A DNA stretch of 64,000 bases from Pseudoalteromonas shioyasakiensis (GTDB lineage Bacteria > Pseudomonadota > Gammaproteobacteria > Enterobacterales > Alteromonadaceae): the NCBI GenBank assembly GCA_013391845.1, contig CP058414.1, forward strand, positions 3,567,286 to 3,631,285, written 5' to 3'. The translations under genes and the position numbers were made by a program. The notes under the pieces were generated by a model. It saw nothing but the letters and a program-made list of their open reading frames with translations. It did no database searches and was not told where the DNA came from. This document shows positions 7,054 to 16,959 of this stretch, piece after piece. Each line of letters opens with the position of its first letter. The first letter of the stretch is position 1.

Positions 7054-9624
7054 ATGTTCTTAAAATGCCTATTAACGGTGAGTGTTGCACTTGCTGTTAG
7101 CTCTGCCCATGCCAATGAATATGTTATCGAAAAGCTTGCCAAGCCTAGTTCACAACAAGTAGCACTTACGCTTGATCCTGCAAAGGACAATTTTTCTGGT
7201 CATACCGAAATTGCCCTAGAAGTTCTAAAAGCGACAAATTATATCGAATTAAACGGTATTGATTATGCCGTTAGCATGGCAAAAATTTTAGGTGCAGAAA
7301 ACTGTGACCTAAGCGCTGAAATGCTAAAAACAGGTAAAGTTAAATTTTCTTGTGATGAAAAAATTCAACCTGGGAAATACACATTAAAAGTTGATTTTAC
7401 AGCACCTTACAACCGTCAAAGTGTTGGTTTATATAAAACTCTAGATCAAGGTACGCCTTATCTTTTCACACAATTTGAAATGAGTGATGCTCGTCGCGCA
7501 TTCCCTGTTTTTGATGAGCCAAGTTATAAAATTCCATTTCAACTAACAATCACTGCGCCAACATCACAAAAAGTGTATGCCAATACACCGGTATTAAAAA
7601 CCAAAGTTGATGGCGATATGACAACGCACTTTTTCGACAAAACACCACCGATTCCTTCTTACTTAGTAGCAATGGCTGTCGGCCCATTTGAAGAGCTCGA
7701 AATTAAAGGCATGCCAATTCCTGGCCGCGTTCTGACTCCACAAGGTAAAATTCATCTTGCTGACTACGCAAAAGAAAATATGCCTCGAGTGTTAAAAGCA
7801 CTGGAAGATTATTTTGGCATTCCTTACGTTTACAAAAAACTAGACTCAGTGGCAGTGCCAGAATTCCCATTTGGCGCGATGGAAAATGCTGGTCTAGTTA
7901 CTTACCGTGAAGACATTTTACTGGTAGATCTAGCAACAGCAACGCGCAGTAAAAAAGAGCGTAATGTATCAATCATTGCCCATGAATTAGCGCACCAATG
8001 GTACGGTAACCTAGTTACCATGAAATGGTGGAATGACTTATGGTTAAACGAAGCGTTCGCAAGCTGGATGGCAGCGAAGATCACTGCGCAAATCAACCCA
8101 GAGTTTGAATCACACTTAGACTTACCACAAAATTATGTAATGGCATTAGACGCGCGTTTAAGTACTAAGCCTATTCGTAAGCCAATCAAAACCGAAGCAG
8201 ATATCATGGATGGCTTAGGCCTTGCTTACAGTAAAGGCAGCGCAGTGTTATCTATGGTTGAAAACTGGATAGGCGAAGAGGCATTCCAACAGGGTATTCG
8301 TGCTTATTTGAAGAAATTCTCTTATAAAAATGCAGAAGCAGCCGATCTTTGGCAAGCATTAGGCGAAGCGTCTAATAAAGATGTAGCAAGTGTTCTGAAA
8401 TCGTTTATCGAACAATCATCTTTCCCTCTTATTAAAGTAACGCAAGATGGTAAGAAAATTAATATCAGCCAAAGCCGCTTTGTAAATGCTGGCGTTGATG
8501 CACCTGCACAGCTTTGGAATGTTCCGGTTTCTATTAAGTATGGTGCGGGCGACAAAGTTAAAACCGCAAGTGTACTGCTGAACAGAGAAACACAGCAACT
8601 AACTCTCGACTTTGAACCTGAGTGGATCTACCCAGATCAAGGGGCTATGGGTTATTACCGTTGGGTGTTAAATGATGCACAGTTTAATGCTCTATTAGAG
8701 AATGCTGCTGACAAGCTAACGGTGCGTGAGCGCTTAGCGCTACTTTCTGCAGTTGATTCATTACTTGATGCAGGTGTTATCTCTGCGGCTCACTTAATGC
8801 AAACTTTAGAAGCTTTTGTGAGTGATGCTCACCCATTAGTGGCAAACACAGCATTAGGTTACCTTGCTGCTCAAAAACGCGTATTCGAAGACGACAGCAA
8901 CCGTGACCTATGGCCTAAGTTTATCCGTAACAGCATTGCACCTGCGGCGAAGCAGTATGGCTTAACAGCAAAAGTAGGTGAAGACGCTGCGGTATCGCAA
9001 TTACGTGCGCAAGTTATTGCCCGTTTAGGTTTTGATGGCCAAGATCAAAAAGTCATTGATACCGCAAAAGCACAAGCGGCGTTGTACTTAAGCAACCCTG
9101 AAAATGTTGACCCATATTTAGCATCAACTTACTTAAACCTTGCGGCTTACCATGGTGATGCCAAGTTACTTGAAAAGTACAAGCAAACCTTTAAAACCAC
9201 CAAAGATCCTCAAGTTCGTACTAAAATGCTGGCAGCGATGGGTTACTTTGGTAAACCTGAGTTACAAAAAGCGGTTCTAGAGTACAGCTTAACAGATAAC
9301 GTAACAGCCTCTGATATGCGTACGTTATTAGGTGGTTTGGGTTATGGTAAAGAGCGTGAAGCACTGTTTATTGAATGGATTTACAACAATTACGATGCTA
9401 TCACTAAGAACTTACCTCCGTTCTTTGTTCCAAACTTACCATTCTTCACAACCGCAAGCTGTGATGCGCAAAGCCTAGAGAAAACTAAAACCTTCTTCAA
9501 CGATAAAATCACTGAAGTACCAGGTTATGCTCGCTCTCTTAGTAAGCTTGAAGAAAGTGTTAATGATTGTATCGCACTGAAAAAACGTGAGTTAAATTCA
9601 GTGAATAGTTTCCTAAAACGCTAA
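7054..9624 (+). CDS. Exported M1 family aminopeptidase (aminopeptidase N-like)
   Basis: The 856-residue protein has a Sec signal peptide (MFLKCLLTVSVALAVSSAHA, cleavage near AHA-NE). M1 hallmarks are clear: the exopeptidase motif GAMEN at 274-278, the zinc motif HELAH at 310-314 with the third ligand Glu333 in NEAFASW, and a long helical ERAP1-type C-terminal domain (about 530-856). It removes N-terminal residues from peptides, here in the periplasm or outside the cell, for peptide nutrition. It is monocistronic, with a Shine-Dalgarno AGGGA before the ATG and a terminator just after the stop. Confidence 0.95.
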   Translation: MFLKCLLTVSVALAVSSAHANEYVIEKLAKPSSQQVALTLDPAKDNFSGHTEIALEVLKATNYIELNGIDYAVSMAKILGAENCDLSAEMLKTGKVKFSCDEKIQPGKYTLKVDFTAPYNRQSVGLYKTLDQGTPYLFTQFEMSDARRAFPVFDEPSYKIPFQLTITAPTSQKVYANTPVLKTKVDGDMTTHFFDKTPPIPSYLVAMAVGPFEELEIKGMPIPGRVLTPQGKIHLADYAKENMPRVLKALEDYFGIPYVYKKLDSVAVPEFPFGAMENAGLVTYREDILLVDLATATRSKKERNVSIIAHELAHQWYGNLVTMKWWNDLWLNEAFASWMAAKITAQINPEFESHLDLPQNYVMALDARLSTKPIRKPIKTEADIMDGLGLAYSKGSAVLSMVENWIGEEAFQQGIRAYLKKFSYKNAEAADLWQALGEASNKDVASVLKSFIEQSSFPLIKVTQDGKKINISQSRFVNAGVDAPAQLWNVPVSIKYGAGDKVKTASVLLNRETQQLTLDFEPEWIYPDQGAMGYYRWVLNDAQFNALLENAADKLTVRERLALLSAVDSLLDAGVISAAHLMQTLEAFVSDAHPLVANTALGYLAAQKRVFEDDSNRDLWPKFIRNSIAPAAKQYGLTAKVGEDAAVSQLRAQVIARLGFDGQDQKVIDTAKAQAALYLSNPENVDPYLASTYLNLAAYHGDAKLLEKYKQTFKTTKDPQVRTKMLAAMGYFGKPELQKAVLEYSLTDNVTASDMRTLLGGLGYGKEREALFIEWIYNNYDAITKNLPPFFVPNLPFFTTASCDAQSLEKTKTFFNDKITEVPGYARSLSKLEESVNDCIALKKRELNSVNSFLKR

Positions 9625-9638
9625 TTAAAGCAAATACG

Positions 9639-9665
9639 AAAAGGGCCACAATGTGGCCCTTTTTT
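9639..9665. terminator. Bidirectional intrinsic terminator
   Basis: An AAAAGGGCCAC/GTGGCCCTTTT stem closes around AAT and is followed by T-runs on both strands. It serves the M1 peptidase gene on the plus strand and overlaps the stop of the convergent small gene on the minus strand. Confidence 0.9.
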
Positions 9666-10029
9666 ATTGCGCTAAAATAGCAGTTAACTTAGTTATAAAT
9701 TGCTCAGCCGCTTCAGGTGAGGTGACTTTAAATGCAATACCATAATGAATGGGCTGTGCACTTTTATAAATGCGCGTTGGAAAACGGGTCATTTCACTAC
9801 TGTGAAAGTAGTCTTTGATACGCGTAATGCCCTCTATTGACTCGAAATCAGCACTGAATACTTCAAAAATAGGTCTAATAACGATTTTTGCTTGGCCACT
9901 TTGCTCATGAACATAAAATGCCTCTTTTGAGCTAGCTGGCATAAATTCGTTAATATTCTTAATTTTAAAATTACTGCGGCAGCCCGCTTTTACCAGCTGT
10001 ACACTCACTTGCTCGGCAGAAAAAGACAA
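9664..10029 (-). CDS. Conserved small protein of unknown function
   Basis: I do not recognise this 121-residue protein. It appears to be a soluble alpha/beta protein (KIVIRPIFEVFSADF, then a Phe/Arg-rich middle and a C-terminal helix PEAAEQFITKLTAIL). The start is TTG at 10029: a good AAGGA lies 6 nt upstream and an in-frame stop lies just before it, so no longer start is possible. No signal peptide is seen. It is convergent with the M1 gene and downstream of the exported beta-propeller-like gene on the same strand. Confidence 0.7.
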   Translation of the reverse strand: MSFSAEQVSVQLVKAGCRSNFKIKNINEFMPASSKEAFYVHEQSGQAKIVIRPIFEVFSADFESIEGITRIKDYFHSSEMTRFPTRIYKSAQPIHYGIAFKVTSPEAAEQFITKLTAILAQ

Positions 10030-10094
10030 AGGCGTTCCTTACATATAACGTGGATAGTTTAGCCACAGTACAGCAATCAGGCTGAAACCGTTAC

Positions 10095-10964
10095 TCATTT
10101 ATTACATACAAATGCCAGCTTGCTCTGTTTGTAATTTAAACGCGAGATTGAACCTTCACAAAAGCGTCTTAAATCGAGCCACTGTGATACTACTTCAGGC
10201 TCTGTCAAACTGCGCTTATGAACTCGGTTATTAACCGCATAGGCTACAGTGTCTTTGTCAATTAAAGCAAAGTCTTGCACCGACTCCGGTAATCTAAATA
10301 AATCATTAACTTCCTCAGTTTGCGGCGTAAAGCGTGCAACCCAGTTTTGGCTATCTTTGTTATAACTAAACAAATAACTGTTTGTGTGTTCATCAAAAAT
10401 TAAAGTACGGCCAATATCACCGGCAATGACACGCGGTTTAGCAGCTGCAACACGAGTGTATTGCAACGTATGCGGCTCACCTAAGATGAACATAATCAGA
10501 TCTTCATCAGCGCCCCAAGCGTGGTAGCCAACCGGCTCAATCCATTCAAAAACTCGGCTAGCAACAGATTCTTCTGCTAATGGATACTGCCATAACTTTT
10601 GCTTGCCATCTGCTTCGACCACGATTGCCGACAAGGCTTGCTGATTTGGCATCAGCGTAGGCGAGTATTCACTGACAGGCGTGTTGGTGATATTCACGCT
10701 GCTCTTAGATGTAAAGTTATAAAACGCAATATCGGTTTGTGACTGGCCATTTTCGTCAACAACCTCATGGGTATAGTAAAGCCCTGTATCAACTAAAAAT
10801 GGTTGATTATTATAAGCTTTATCATCTGTTACTCGCGACACCTGCATACCATATGGGGTGTCTAACTCGGCAAGTAATATTTCGCTTTTAGGCATCGCTG
10901 CATGTAAGTGACTGGTAAAAAATGTCCCTGCTGCGACGAAAAGTAAAGACGAAATCAATTTCAT
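10095..10964 (-). CDS. Exported TolB/WD40-like beta-propeller protein
   Basis: The 289-residue protein has a Sec signal peptide (MKLISSLLFVAAGTFFTSHLHA-AM). The mature part is a series of short beta-rich units (LAELDTPYGM, IAFYNFTSKSSVNIT, KLWQYPLAEES, FILGEPHTLQYTRV), as in TolB-type propeller repeats. Two Cys near the C-terminus (RRFCEGS and LAFVCNK) may form a disulfide. No catalytic motif is visible. The function is unknown; it may act in the periplasm as a binding protein. It is divergent from prkB. Confidence 0.65.
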   Translation of the reverse strand: MKLISSLLFVAAGTFFTSHLHAAMPKSEILLAELDTPYGMQVSRVTDDKAYNNQPFLVDTGLYYTHEVVDENGQSQTDIAFYNFTSKSSVNITNTPVSEYSPTLMPNQQALSAIVVEADGKQKLWQYPLAEESVASRVFEWIEPVGYHAWGADEDLIMFILGEPHTLQYTRVAAAKPRVIAGDIGRTLIFDEHTNSYLFSYNKDSQNWVARFTPQTEEVNDLFRLPESVQDFALIDKDTVAYAVNNRVHKRSLTEPEVVSQWLDLRRFCEGSISRLNYKQSKLAFVCNK

Positions 10965-11105
10965 GTTGTTCTCTCGTTTTAATTTTTATCAGCCCATGAT
11001 AGCGTTAATTAATCCGCCAGTCACTTGACCTTACCATGCTCGACCTTTATAACTAGGACGTGTTCGTTTTTTATCAGTTTCTACTGATTGATTTTATGCA
11101 CGATA

Positions 11106-11174
11106 ATACCAATCGAGCTAAGTAACTGACCATTTAACACGCTAGAATGGTTAACAATTTAAGCCGACTGGTAT
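11106..11174. repeat. Short inverted-repeat element upstream of prkB
   Basis: ATACCAATCG (11106-11115) and CGACTGGTAT (11165-11174) are inverted repeats with one mismatch. Between them a nested pair (GACCATTTAA / GAATGGTTAA) can form an inner stem. The arrangement looks like a small palindromic intergenic repeat. It lies directly before the prkB Shine-Dalgarno region and could fold in the 5' leader. Confidence 0.5.
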
Positions 11175-11194
11175 CAACAATAACGAGAATAATT

Positions 11195-12094
11195 ATGTCA
11201 GCTAAACACCCAATCATCGCTATTACCGGTTCATCTGGGGCGGGGACTACCACAACCACCAATGCTATTAAGCACATTTTTAGAAGCTTAAGCATTGATG
11301 CAGCCTTCATCGAAGGCGATAGCTTTCATCGTTATACGCGTCCAGAGATGGATAAAAAAGTTCGTGAAGCACAACAAGAAGGCAAGCATATTAGCTACTT
11401 TGGCCGAGAAGCTAACGATTTTGGCGCCCTTGAGGAGCTTTTTTACCAATATGGCGAAACCGGGCAAGGTAAAATCAGACGCTACTTACATACCTTTGAC
11501 GAAGCGGTTCCTTATAACCAACTACCGGGCACCTTTACCCCTTGGCAAGATTTAGAATCAAATACAGATATCTTATTCTATGAAGGTTTACATGGTGGTG
11601 CTGTCGATGAGAATCATGATGTTGCTAAGCATGTTGATTTATTGATTGGCATGGTGCCTATTATTAACCTTGAGTGGATCCAAAAGCTCATTCGCGACAC
11701 CTCTGAACGAGGCCACTCTCGTGAAGCGGTAATGGGCTCTATTGTGCGTTCAATGGACGACTACATAAACCATATTACTCCGCAGTTTTCGCGTACTCAT
11801 ATTAACTTCCAGCGAGTGCCTACCGTTGATACCTCAAACCCATTCAGCGCAAAAGATATTCCTTCTTTAGATGAAAGCTTTGTTGTTATCCGCTTTCGCG
11901 GCATAGATGACGTGGATTTTCCCTACTACTTGAGCATGATTGAAGGCAGTTTTATGTCTCGTATTAATACGCTTGTGGTGCCTGGAGGCAAAATGGGCTT
12001 AGCAATGGAGCTCGTTTTAACGCCGTTAATTAAAGATATTATTTTGAAAAAGCGCGCACTTGAAAATTTAGCCCCGGTTGACTTGCCGATTTAA
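11195..12094 (+). CDS. prkB: Phosphoribulokinase/uridine kinase family protein PrkB
   Basis: The 299-residue protein closely follows what I recall of E. coli PrkB throughout: MSAKHPIIAITGSSGAGTTT, EGDSFHRYTRPEMD, YLHTFDEAVPYNQLPGTF, LFYEGLHGG, VNLEWIQKL-type and RDTSERGHSREAV segments. The P-loop ends in Thr-Thr instead of Lys-Thr, which is normal for this subfamily. Its substrate in non-autotrophic bacteria is not established. The longest frame starts at 11147 inside the upstream inverted repeat. ATG 11195 is preferred because it gives the family N-terminus exactly and follows AACGAG. It is first in a likely operon with yjjX and yjjG. Confidence 0.92.
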   Translation: MSAKHPIIAITGSSGAGTTTTTNAIKHIFRSLSIDAAFIEGDSFHRYTRPEMDKKVREAQQEGKHISYFGREANDFGALEELFYQYGETGQGKIRRYLHTFDEAVPYNQLPGTFTPWQDLESNTDILFYEGLHGGAVDENHDVAKHVDLLIGMVPIINLEWIQKLIRDTSERGHSREAVMGSIVRSMDDYINHITPQFSRTHINFQRVPTVDTSNPFSAKDIPSLDESFVVIRFRGIDDVDFPYYLSMIEGSFMSRINTLVVPGGKMGLAMELVLTPLIKDIILKKRALENLAPVDLPI

Positions 12095-12143
12095 CTCACT
12101 CGGGTACACTGCTGACTCTGTCGAAAATAATGGAGTCGTCGGC

Positions 12144-12683
12144 TTGAAACAAACATTACGTGTTATTGTCGGTTCAAAGAACCCTGTTAAAATTAACGCA
12201 GCTAAACATGTCTTTAGTCTTTACTTCCCAAACCATACGATTGAATGCCTAGGCGAACATGCGCCTTCTGGTGTTCCAGATCAGCCGCTAGGCGAAGACG
12301 AAACCCGTATTGGCGCTGAAAATCGTGTTAAATATTGCCAAAACCACTTTGATGCCGACTTTTATGCAGCAATGGAAGGTGGCGCAGAACAATTTAGTTA
12401 TGGCGCAGCAACCTTTGCCTTTGTGGTGATTGCAAACACGCAACAATTTAGCGTTGGTCGCAGTAGTAACCTGCCGTTACCGCAACCTTTTTACGATGCC
12501 TTGCTAGCTGGTAAAGAACTAGGTGATGTCATGGATGATGCATTCAATACCGTTAATATTAAACAACAAGGTGGCGCTATTGGCTTACTAACCAATCACC
12601 TTGCTACGCGTGAAAGCACTTATGTACAAGCGCTGACACTGGCAATGGCGCCATTTTTACACCCTACTCTATTCAATCAGTAA
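12144..12683 (+). CDS. yjjX: Inosine/xanthosine triphosphatase YjjX
   Basis: The 179-residue protein shows the YjjX/NTPase fold: LRVIVGSKNPVKINAA at the N-terminus, ETRIGAENRV, DFYAAMEGGAE, and the GGAIGLLTN segment. Family members hydrolyse ITP and XTP (and related damaged NTPs) to keep deaminated purines out of nucleic acids. The frame is open from 12078, but TTG 12144 is the better start: GGAG lies 8 nt upstream and the family sequence begins there, 49 bp after the prkB stop. An HAD nucleotidase follows 11 bp downstream. Confidence 0.9.
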   Translation: MKQTLRVIVGSKNPVKINAAKHVFSLYFPNHTIECLGEHAPSGVPDQPLGEDETRIGAENRVKYCQNHFDADFYAAMEGGAEQFSYGAATFAFVVIANTQQFSVGRSSNLPLPQPFYDALLAGKELGDVMDDAFNTVNIKQQGGAIGLLTNHLATRESTYVQALTLAMAPFLHPTLFNQ

Positions 12684-12694
12684 TTAGGATAACC

Positions 12695-13369
12695 ATGAAG
12701 TATAGCCACGTATTATTCGATGCCGATGAAACGCTATTTAGCTTTAATGCATTTGAAGGTTTAAAAGTGATGTTCGCTAATTACGGCGTAGAATTTACTG
12801 ATTCAGATTATCATCATTACCAAGCAACCAATAAGCCGCTTTGGGTTGCTTATCAAAAGCACGAAATTACTGCTAGTGAGCTGCAGATAACTCGCTTTAC
12901 AGAATGGGCGAATAAACTCGATGTGCCAGCAAAAGCACTGAACGATGGCTTCTTAGACGCTATGGCTTCTATTTGTGTGCCACTACCCGGTGCCGTTGAA
13001 TTACTAACAAAATTAAAACCACACGCCAAGCTAGGCATCATTACCAATGGATTTGCTAAGTTACAACAAAAACGCCTAGAGCACACTGGTCTACAGGATA
13101 TGTTCGATTGGCTTGTTATTTCAGAATTAGTCGGTAAAGCAAAGCCTGCCCCAGAAATTTTTCAACATACATTTCAACTCATGGGTAATCCGCCAAAAGA
13201 GCAGATTTTAATGGTTGGTGATACCGCCGCCAGCGATATTTTAGGCGGACACAATGTCGGTATCGACACTTGCTGGTTGCAACATCCTGGGGTTGAGTTA
13301 CCAGAAGATATTAAACCAACCTATCAAATCAATCAGTTGGTCGAGCTTGAAGCGATTCTTGGCTTATAG
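12695..13369 (+). CDS. yjjG: Pyrimidine 5'-nucleotidase YjjG (HAD superfamily)
   Basis: The 224-residue HAD hydrolase has motif I FDADETL (nucleophile Asp9, acid/base Asp11), motif II in IITNGF, Lys in the AKPAPEIF segment (motif III) and motif IV MVGDTAASDI. The cap lies between motif I and II (about 15-95), the subfamily I arrangement of YjjG. E. coli YjjG dephosphorylates dUMP, dTMP and non-canonical pyrimidine nucleotides. Its position next to yjjX suggests a shared nucleotide-pool cleaning role. An intrinsic terminator follows. Confidence 0.9.
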   Translation: MKYSHVLFDADETLFSFNAFEGLKVMFANYGVEFTDSDYHHYQATNKPLWVAYQKHEITASELQITRFTEWANKLDVPAKALNDGFLDAMASICVPLPGAVELLTKLKPHAKLGIITNGFAKLQQKRLEHTGLQDMFDWLVISELVGKAKPAPEIFQHTFQLMGNPPKEQILMVGDTAASDILGGHNVGIDTCWLQHPGVELPEDIKPTYQINQLVELEAILGL

Positions 13370-13390
13370 TTCTAGATAAATGATTGGCAA

Positions 13391-13420
13391 AAAAAAATGA
13401 CGCTTAAAGCGTCATTTTTT
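13391..13420. terminator. Bidirectional terminator between yjjG and lpxC
   Basis: AAAATGACGC-TTAA-GCGTCATTTT forms a stem with A-runs before and T-runs after, so it can end transcription of yjjG on the plus strand and of the dcw/lpxC genes on the minus strand. Confidence 0.92.
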
Positions 13421-13441
13421 ATAACTGTAATATGCTTGCGA

Positions 13442-14353
13442 TTAAGCTGTCGCTACTTCTAGGCCTGGTGCTGGCATCGTTACTGGGGTATCGAATGTTG
13501 CCCATTCCCATGCTGACTCAGTCGCCATAATTTTACGAAGTAGTTTATTGTTTAAATCATGGCCTGATTTATAAGCCGTGATTTTACCTAGAATGTTGTG
13601 GCCAGTCATAAACATATCGCCCACACAGTCTAAGATCTTGTGTTTCACAAACTCATCGCTATAACGTAAGCCGTTTGGATTTAGTACTTTAAACTCATCC
13701 AATACAACTGCGTTATCCATGCTACCACCTAATGCTAGGTTGTTAGCGTGCATATACTCGATATCTTTCATAAAGCCGAAAGTACGTGCGCGGCTGATTT
13801 CTTCAGTGAAGCTTTGTGCCGTGATATCTAAACCGATACGTTGGCGGCTTTCATTGATTGCTGGGTGATCAAACGCAATTTCAAAATCGATGTGGAAACC
13901 ATCGTATGGTTCGATCTCAGCCCATTTATCGCCTTCTTCAATACGTACTTTTTCTTTAATACGAATAAAGCGCTTAGCTGCATTTACTTCTTTAATGCCG
14001 CCTTTTTGTAACAAATAGATGAATGGTAATGCACTACCATCCATGATTGGTACTTCTGAGCTGTCTAATTCAACAATTAGATTATCAATACCCATTGCCG
14101 CTACCGCCGCAATAAGGTGCTCAGTCGTAGATAAACGAACGCCATCTTTGTTTGTTAAACAGGTACATAGTTGCGTATCACCAACGGCTTCTGGTGTTGT
14201 TTCAAAATCAACAACCGGATCAAGGTCTACGCGACGAAATACTATCCCAGTATTTGCGCTCGCAGGTCGGAGAGTAATAGTGACCTTCTCACCTTTATGA
14301 AGTCCAATTCCTATGGCTTTGACTACTTCTGCAATCGTACGCTGTTTAATCAT
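13442..14353 (-). CDS. lpxC: UDP-3-O-acyl-N-acetylglucosamine deacetylase
   Basis: The zinc-dependent deacetylase catalyses the first committed step of lipid A synthesis. The 303 residues show TTEHLIAA with a zinc-ligand His, the MDGSALPF loop, SRARTFGF, and [10 protein letters not shown] with further His/Asp zinc ligands. The start chosen is ATG 14353 (MIKQRT, as in E. coli LpxC). An in-frame GTG at 14365 would add four residues; neither has a strong Shine-Dalgarno. It closes the dcw cluster 105 bp after ftsZ, and this gap may hold its own promoter. Confidence 0.97.
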   Translation of the reverse strand: MIKQRTIAEVVKAIGIGLHKGEKVTITLRPASANTGIVFRRVDLDPVVDFETTPEAVGDTQLCTCLTNKDGVRLSTTEHLIAAVAAMGIDNLIVELDSSEVPIMDGSALPFIYLLQKGGIKEVNAAKRFIRIKEKVRIEEGDKWAEIEPYDGFHIDFEIAFDHPAINESRQRIGLDITAQSFTEEISRARTFGFMKDIEYMHANNLALGGSMDNAVVLDEFKVLNPNGLRYSDEFVKHKILDCVGDMFMTGHNILGKITAYKSGHDLNNKLLRKIMATESAWEWATFDTPVTMPAPGLEVATA

Positions 14354-14457
14354 AGGTTCGCTCACTTATAGTTACAGTTAGACGGCGAATTGTATCATAA
14401 ATACATCCAGCTGCCAATTTGTTTATTTATCAAACAAAATAACCAGTAAAAGTCTAT

Positions 14458-15705
14458 TTAGTCAGCTTGCTTTCTAAGAAAAGCAGGGATATCGAAATAA
14501 TCTCCCCCTTCTGACTTATCAGATTTTTTGCTGCTCTCAGTGCTGCTAGATACTGAGCTGCTCGTTGTACTTTGTTGTACTGGCTCTTGCTTTTCAGACG
14601 CAGATGACATGCTTACATCATCGCTGCTACCTTGACTTGCAAAGCTTGGTACATACATGCTGCTCGTTGTTTGGTTCATTGAGCTTTGTACATCAGAACC
14701 TGATGCTTTCTTAAAGCCATTATCAACAATACCAAACTGTGGACGACGATCGCCGCCTAAACCTGTTGCAACAACCGTTACACGTAACTCGTCGCTCATT
14801 TCAGGGTCAATTACCGCACCTACAACCACTGTTGCGTTTTCTGACGCAAGTGCTTTAACGTGGTTACCAACGATTTCAAATTCTTCAATCGCAATATCCA
14901 TACCTGCAGTGATATTAACTAGGATACCTTTAGCACCTGTTAAATCGACATCTTCAAGTAGTGGGCTTGAGATAGCTGCTTCTGCCGCTTCTTGTGCTCG
15001 GTCAGGACCAGACGCAGATGCTGTACCCATCATCGCAGTCCCCATCGCTGACATAACAGTACGTACGTCGGCGAAATCCACGTTGATTAGACCAGAACGG
15101 GTGATTAGCTCTGCAATACCTTGTACCGCACCAAATAAAACGTCATTCGCTTTTGCGAAGGCATCTAATAGTGTAGTGCCTTTGCCTAAAACTTTAAGCA
15201 ATTTGTTGTTAGGAATTGTAATAAGTGAATCTACAGTTTCTGACAATTCATTAATGCCTTGTTCAGCAGCTGCAGCACGCTTTTTACCTTCAAAGTCAAA
15301 CGGGCGCGTTACAACTGCAACCGTTAAAATGCCTAACTCTTTAGCAATTTTAGCAACCACTGGCGCAGCACCTGTACCGGTACCACCACCCATACCAGCC
15401 GCGATGAACACCATGTCAGCGCCTTCAAGGCTGGCACGGATAGTCTCAGCGTCTTCTTCAGCTGAATTACGGCCCACTTCTGGGTTAGCACCCGCACCTA
15501 GACCAGAGGTGATTTGTGTACCTAGCTGTACAGTTACATCAGCTGATGAATTACGTAATGCTTGTGCATCCGTATTCGCGGCAATGAAACGTACGCCTTC
15601 AATTTGTTGTTTTACCATGTGCTCAACAGCGTTACCGCCGCCACCGCCCACGCCAATTACTTTAATGACAGCTTCTTCGCTGTGCTGTTCCATCATATCA
15701 AACAT
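14458..15705 (-). CDS. ftsZ: Cell division protein FtsZ
   Basis: The tubulin-like GTPase polymerises into the Z ring. The 415 residues contain the N-terminal [10 protein letters not shown] nucleotide loop, the tubulin signature GGGTGTG at 106-112, the T7 loop ([11 protein letters not shown]), a Ser/Gln-rich disordered linker (about 325-400) and the conserved C-terminal peptide DIPAFLRKQ that binds FtsA and ZipA. It is 21 bp after ftsA on the same strand. Confidence 0.99.
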   Translation of the reverse strand: MFDMMEQHSEEAVIKVIGVGGGGGNAVEHMVKQQIEGVRFIAANTDAQALRNSSADVTVQLGTQITSGLGAGANPEVGRNSAEEDAETIRASLEGADMVFIAAGMGGGTGTGAAPVVAKIAKELGILTVAVVTRPFDFEGKKRAAAAEQGINELSETVDSLITIPNNKLLKVLGKGTTLLDAFAKANDVLFGAVQGIAELITRSGLINVDFADVRTVMSAMGTAMMGTASASGPDRAQEAAEAAISSPLLEDVDLTGAKGILVNITAGMDIAIEEFEIVGNHVKALASENATVVVGAVIDPEMSDELRVTVVATGLGGDRRPQFGIVDNGFKKASGSDVQSSMNQTTSSMYVPSFASQGSSDDVSMSSASEKQEPVQQSTTSSSVSSSTESSKKSDKSEGGDYFDIPAFLRKQAD

Positions 15706-15726
15706 GTTTACTCTCCGACTTGAGTT

Positions 15727-16959
15727 TTAAAACTCACCTTGGAACCATTTAGTAATACGGTTCCACCAATTATTATCACCTTCAGCTTTCGATTTTTGTG
15801 CATTCATCGATTGCATAGTACGGCCGTATTGTAACAAACCAACCGCGGTCGCGTACGAAGGATCATCTACATAATCTGTCAAACCAACCATCCCGATCGG
15901 CTTGCCAATTCTGACTGGCATTTGGAAAATGTCTTCTGCCACTTCCATTGCCCCAGCCATTTTTGCTGTTCCGCCAGTAATGACGAGACCTGCAGCAATT
16001 TGGTCTTCAAAACCTGAGCGACGTATTTCTTCCATAGCCAGCTCAAATAACTCTCTAAAACGTGGCTCAACAACCTCAGATAAGGTATGGCGCGACATAA
16101 TACGCGCAGGTCTGCCACCTACACTCGGTACTTCAATCGTATCTTCGTTGCTTGCCATTTGGCTACTTGCACACGCATATTGTACTTTGAGTGACTCAGC
16201 ATGTGATATAGGAGTTCTAAATATTTTTGCAATATCACCAGTCACTTGGTTACCAGCTACCGGAATAACGGCTGAGTGACGAAGCGCACCATTAATATAA
16301 ATAGTGATATCCATCGTACCACCACCAATATCTAAAACAGCTACACCGAGCTCTTTTTCATCGTCGGTTAATACTGAATAACATGATGCCAATGCCGTGA
16401 AGATCAACTGATCAACTTCAAGCCCACAGCGCTCAACACATTTTTCGATATTCTTAGCCATATCGTTTGAGCAAGTAATGATATGCGCCCGAGCTTCCAT
16501 ACGTACACCGCTCATACCTAATGGGTTTTTAATCCCTTCTTGCATATCGATGCTGTACTCTTGTGGCAGTGCATGCAGCATTTTTCGTTCTGCCGAAATA
16601 GGGACCGAACGAGCAATGTGGATCACATTTTCAATATCTTCGTCAGTCACTTCAGTGTTGTTAATCGCAACGACACCGCTTTCGTTTTGGCACTGGATAT
16701 GTTTTCCAGAAATACCCAAATAAACAGAGCTGATACGACAATCAGCCATCAACTCAGCTTCGTCTATAGCGCGACGAATCGACTCAGAAACAAGGTTAAG
16801 GTCGTTAACGCCACCTTTATCCATACCATGCGATACTTGGCTGCCAACACCCACAATGCTTAGTTTATTATCTGCGGTGATTTCACCAACGGTGGCCACA
16901 ACTTTCGATGTGCCAACGTCTAATCCAATCACTAGGTTTCTTTCTGCTGACTTGGTCAT
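15727..16959 (-). CDS. ftsA: Cell division protein FtsA
   Basis: The actin-like ATPase tethers FtsZ filaments to the membrane and recruits the divisome. The 410 residues begin with NLVIGLDVGTSKVVATVGE (phosphate 1), carry the VLDIGGGTMDI phosphate 2 segment and ITGGTAKMAG (adenosine motif), and end in the amphipathic membrane-targeting helix WNRITKWFQGEF. It overlaps ftsQ by 4 bp (ATGA type), which suggests translational coupling. Confidence 0.99.
   Translation of the reverse strand: MTKSAERNLVIGLDVGTSKVVATVGEITADNKLSIVGVGSQVSHGMDKGGVNDLNLVSESIRRAIDEAELMADCRISSVYLGISGKHIQCQNESGVVAINNTEVTDEDIENVIHIARSVPISAERKMLHALPQEYSIDMQEGIKNPLGMSGVRMEARAHIITCSNDMAKNIEKCVERCGLEVDQLIFTALASCYSVLTDDEKELGVAVLDIGGGTMDITIYINGALRHSAVIPVAGNQVTGDIAKIFRTPISHAESLKVQYACASSQMASNEDTIEVPSVGGRPARIMSRHTLSEVVEPRFRELFELAMEEIRRSGFEDQIAAGLVITGGTAKMAGAMEVAEDIFQMPVRIGKPIGMVGLTDYVDDPSYATAVGLLQYGRTMQSMNAQKSKAEGDNNWWNRITKWFQGEF

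Noticed and set aside
11195..12094. P-loop of PrkB ends in Thr-Thr without the usual Lys
   Set aside because: The E. coli PrkB subfamily has the same GAGTTT sequence as far as I recall, so it is not a loss-of-function change.
12078..12683. Start of yjjX at 12078 overlapping prkB
   Set aside because: The extra 22 residues do not resemble the family, and TTG 12144 has a good GGAG upstream.
14657..15730. Long open frame (357 codons) on the plus strand opposite ftsZ
   Set aside because: It is wholly antisense to a certain gene, and its composition reflects the codon bias of ftsZ. No Shine-Dalgarno or protein pattern supports it. The same holds for the open frames opposite the hybrid kinase (1456-1995), ftsA and murC.
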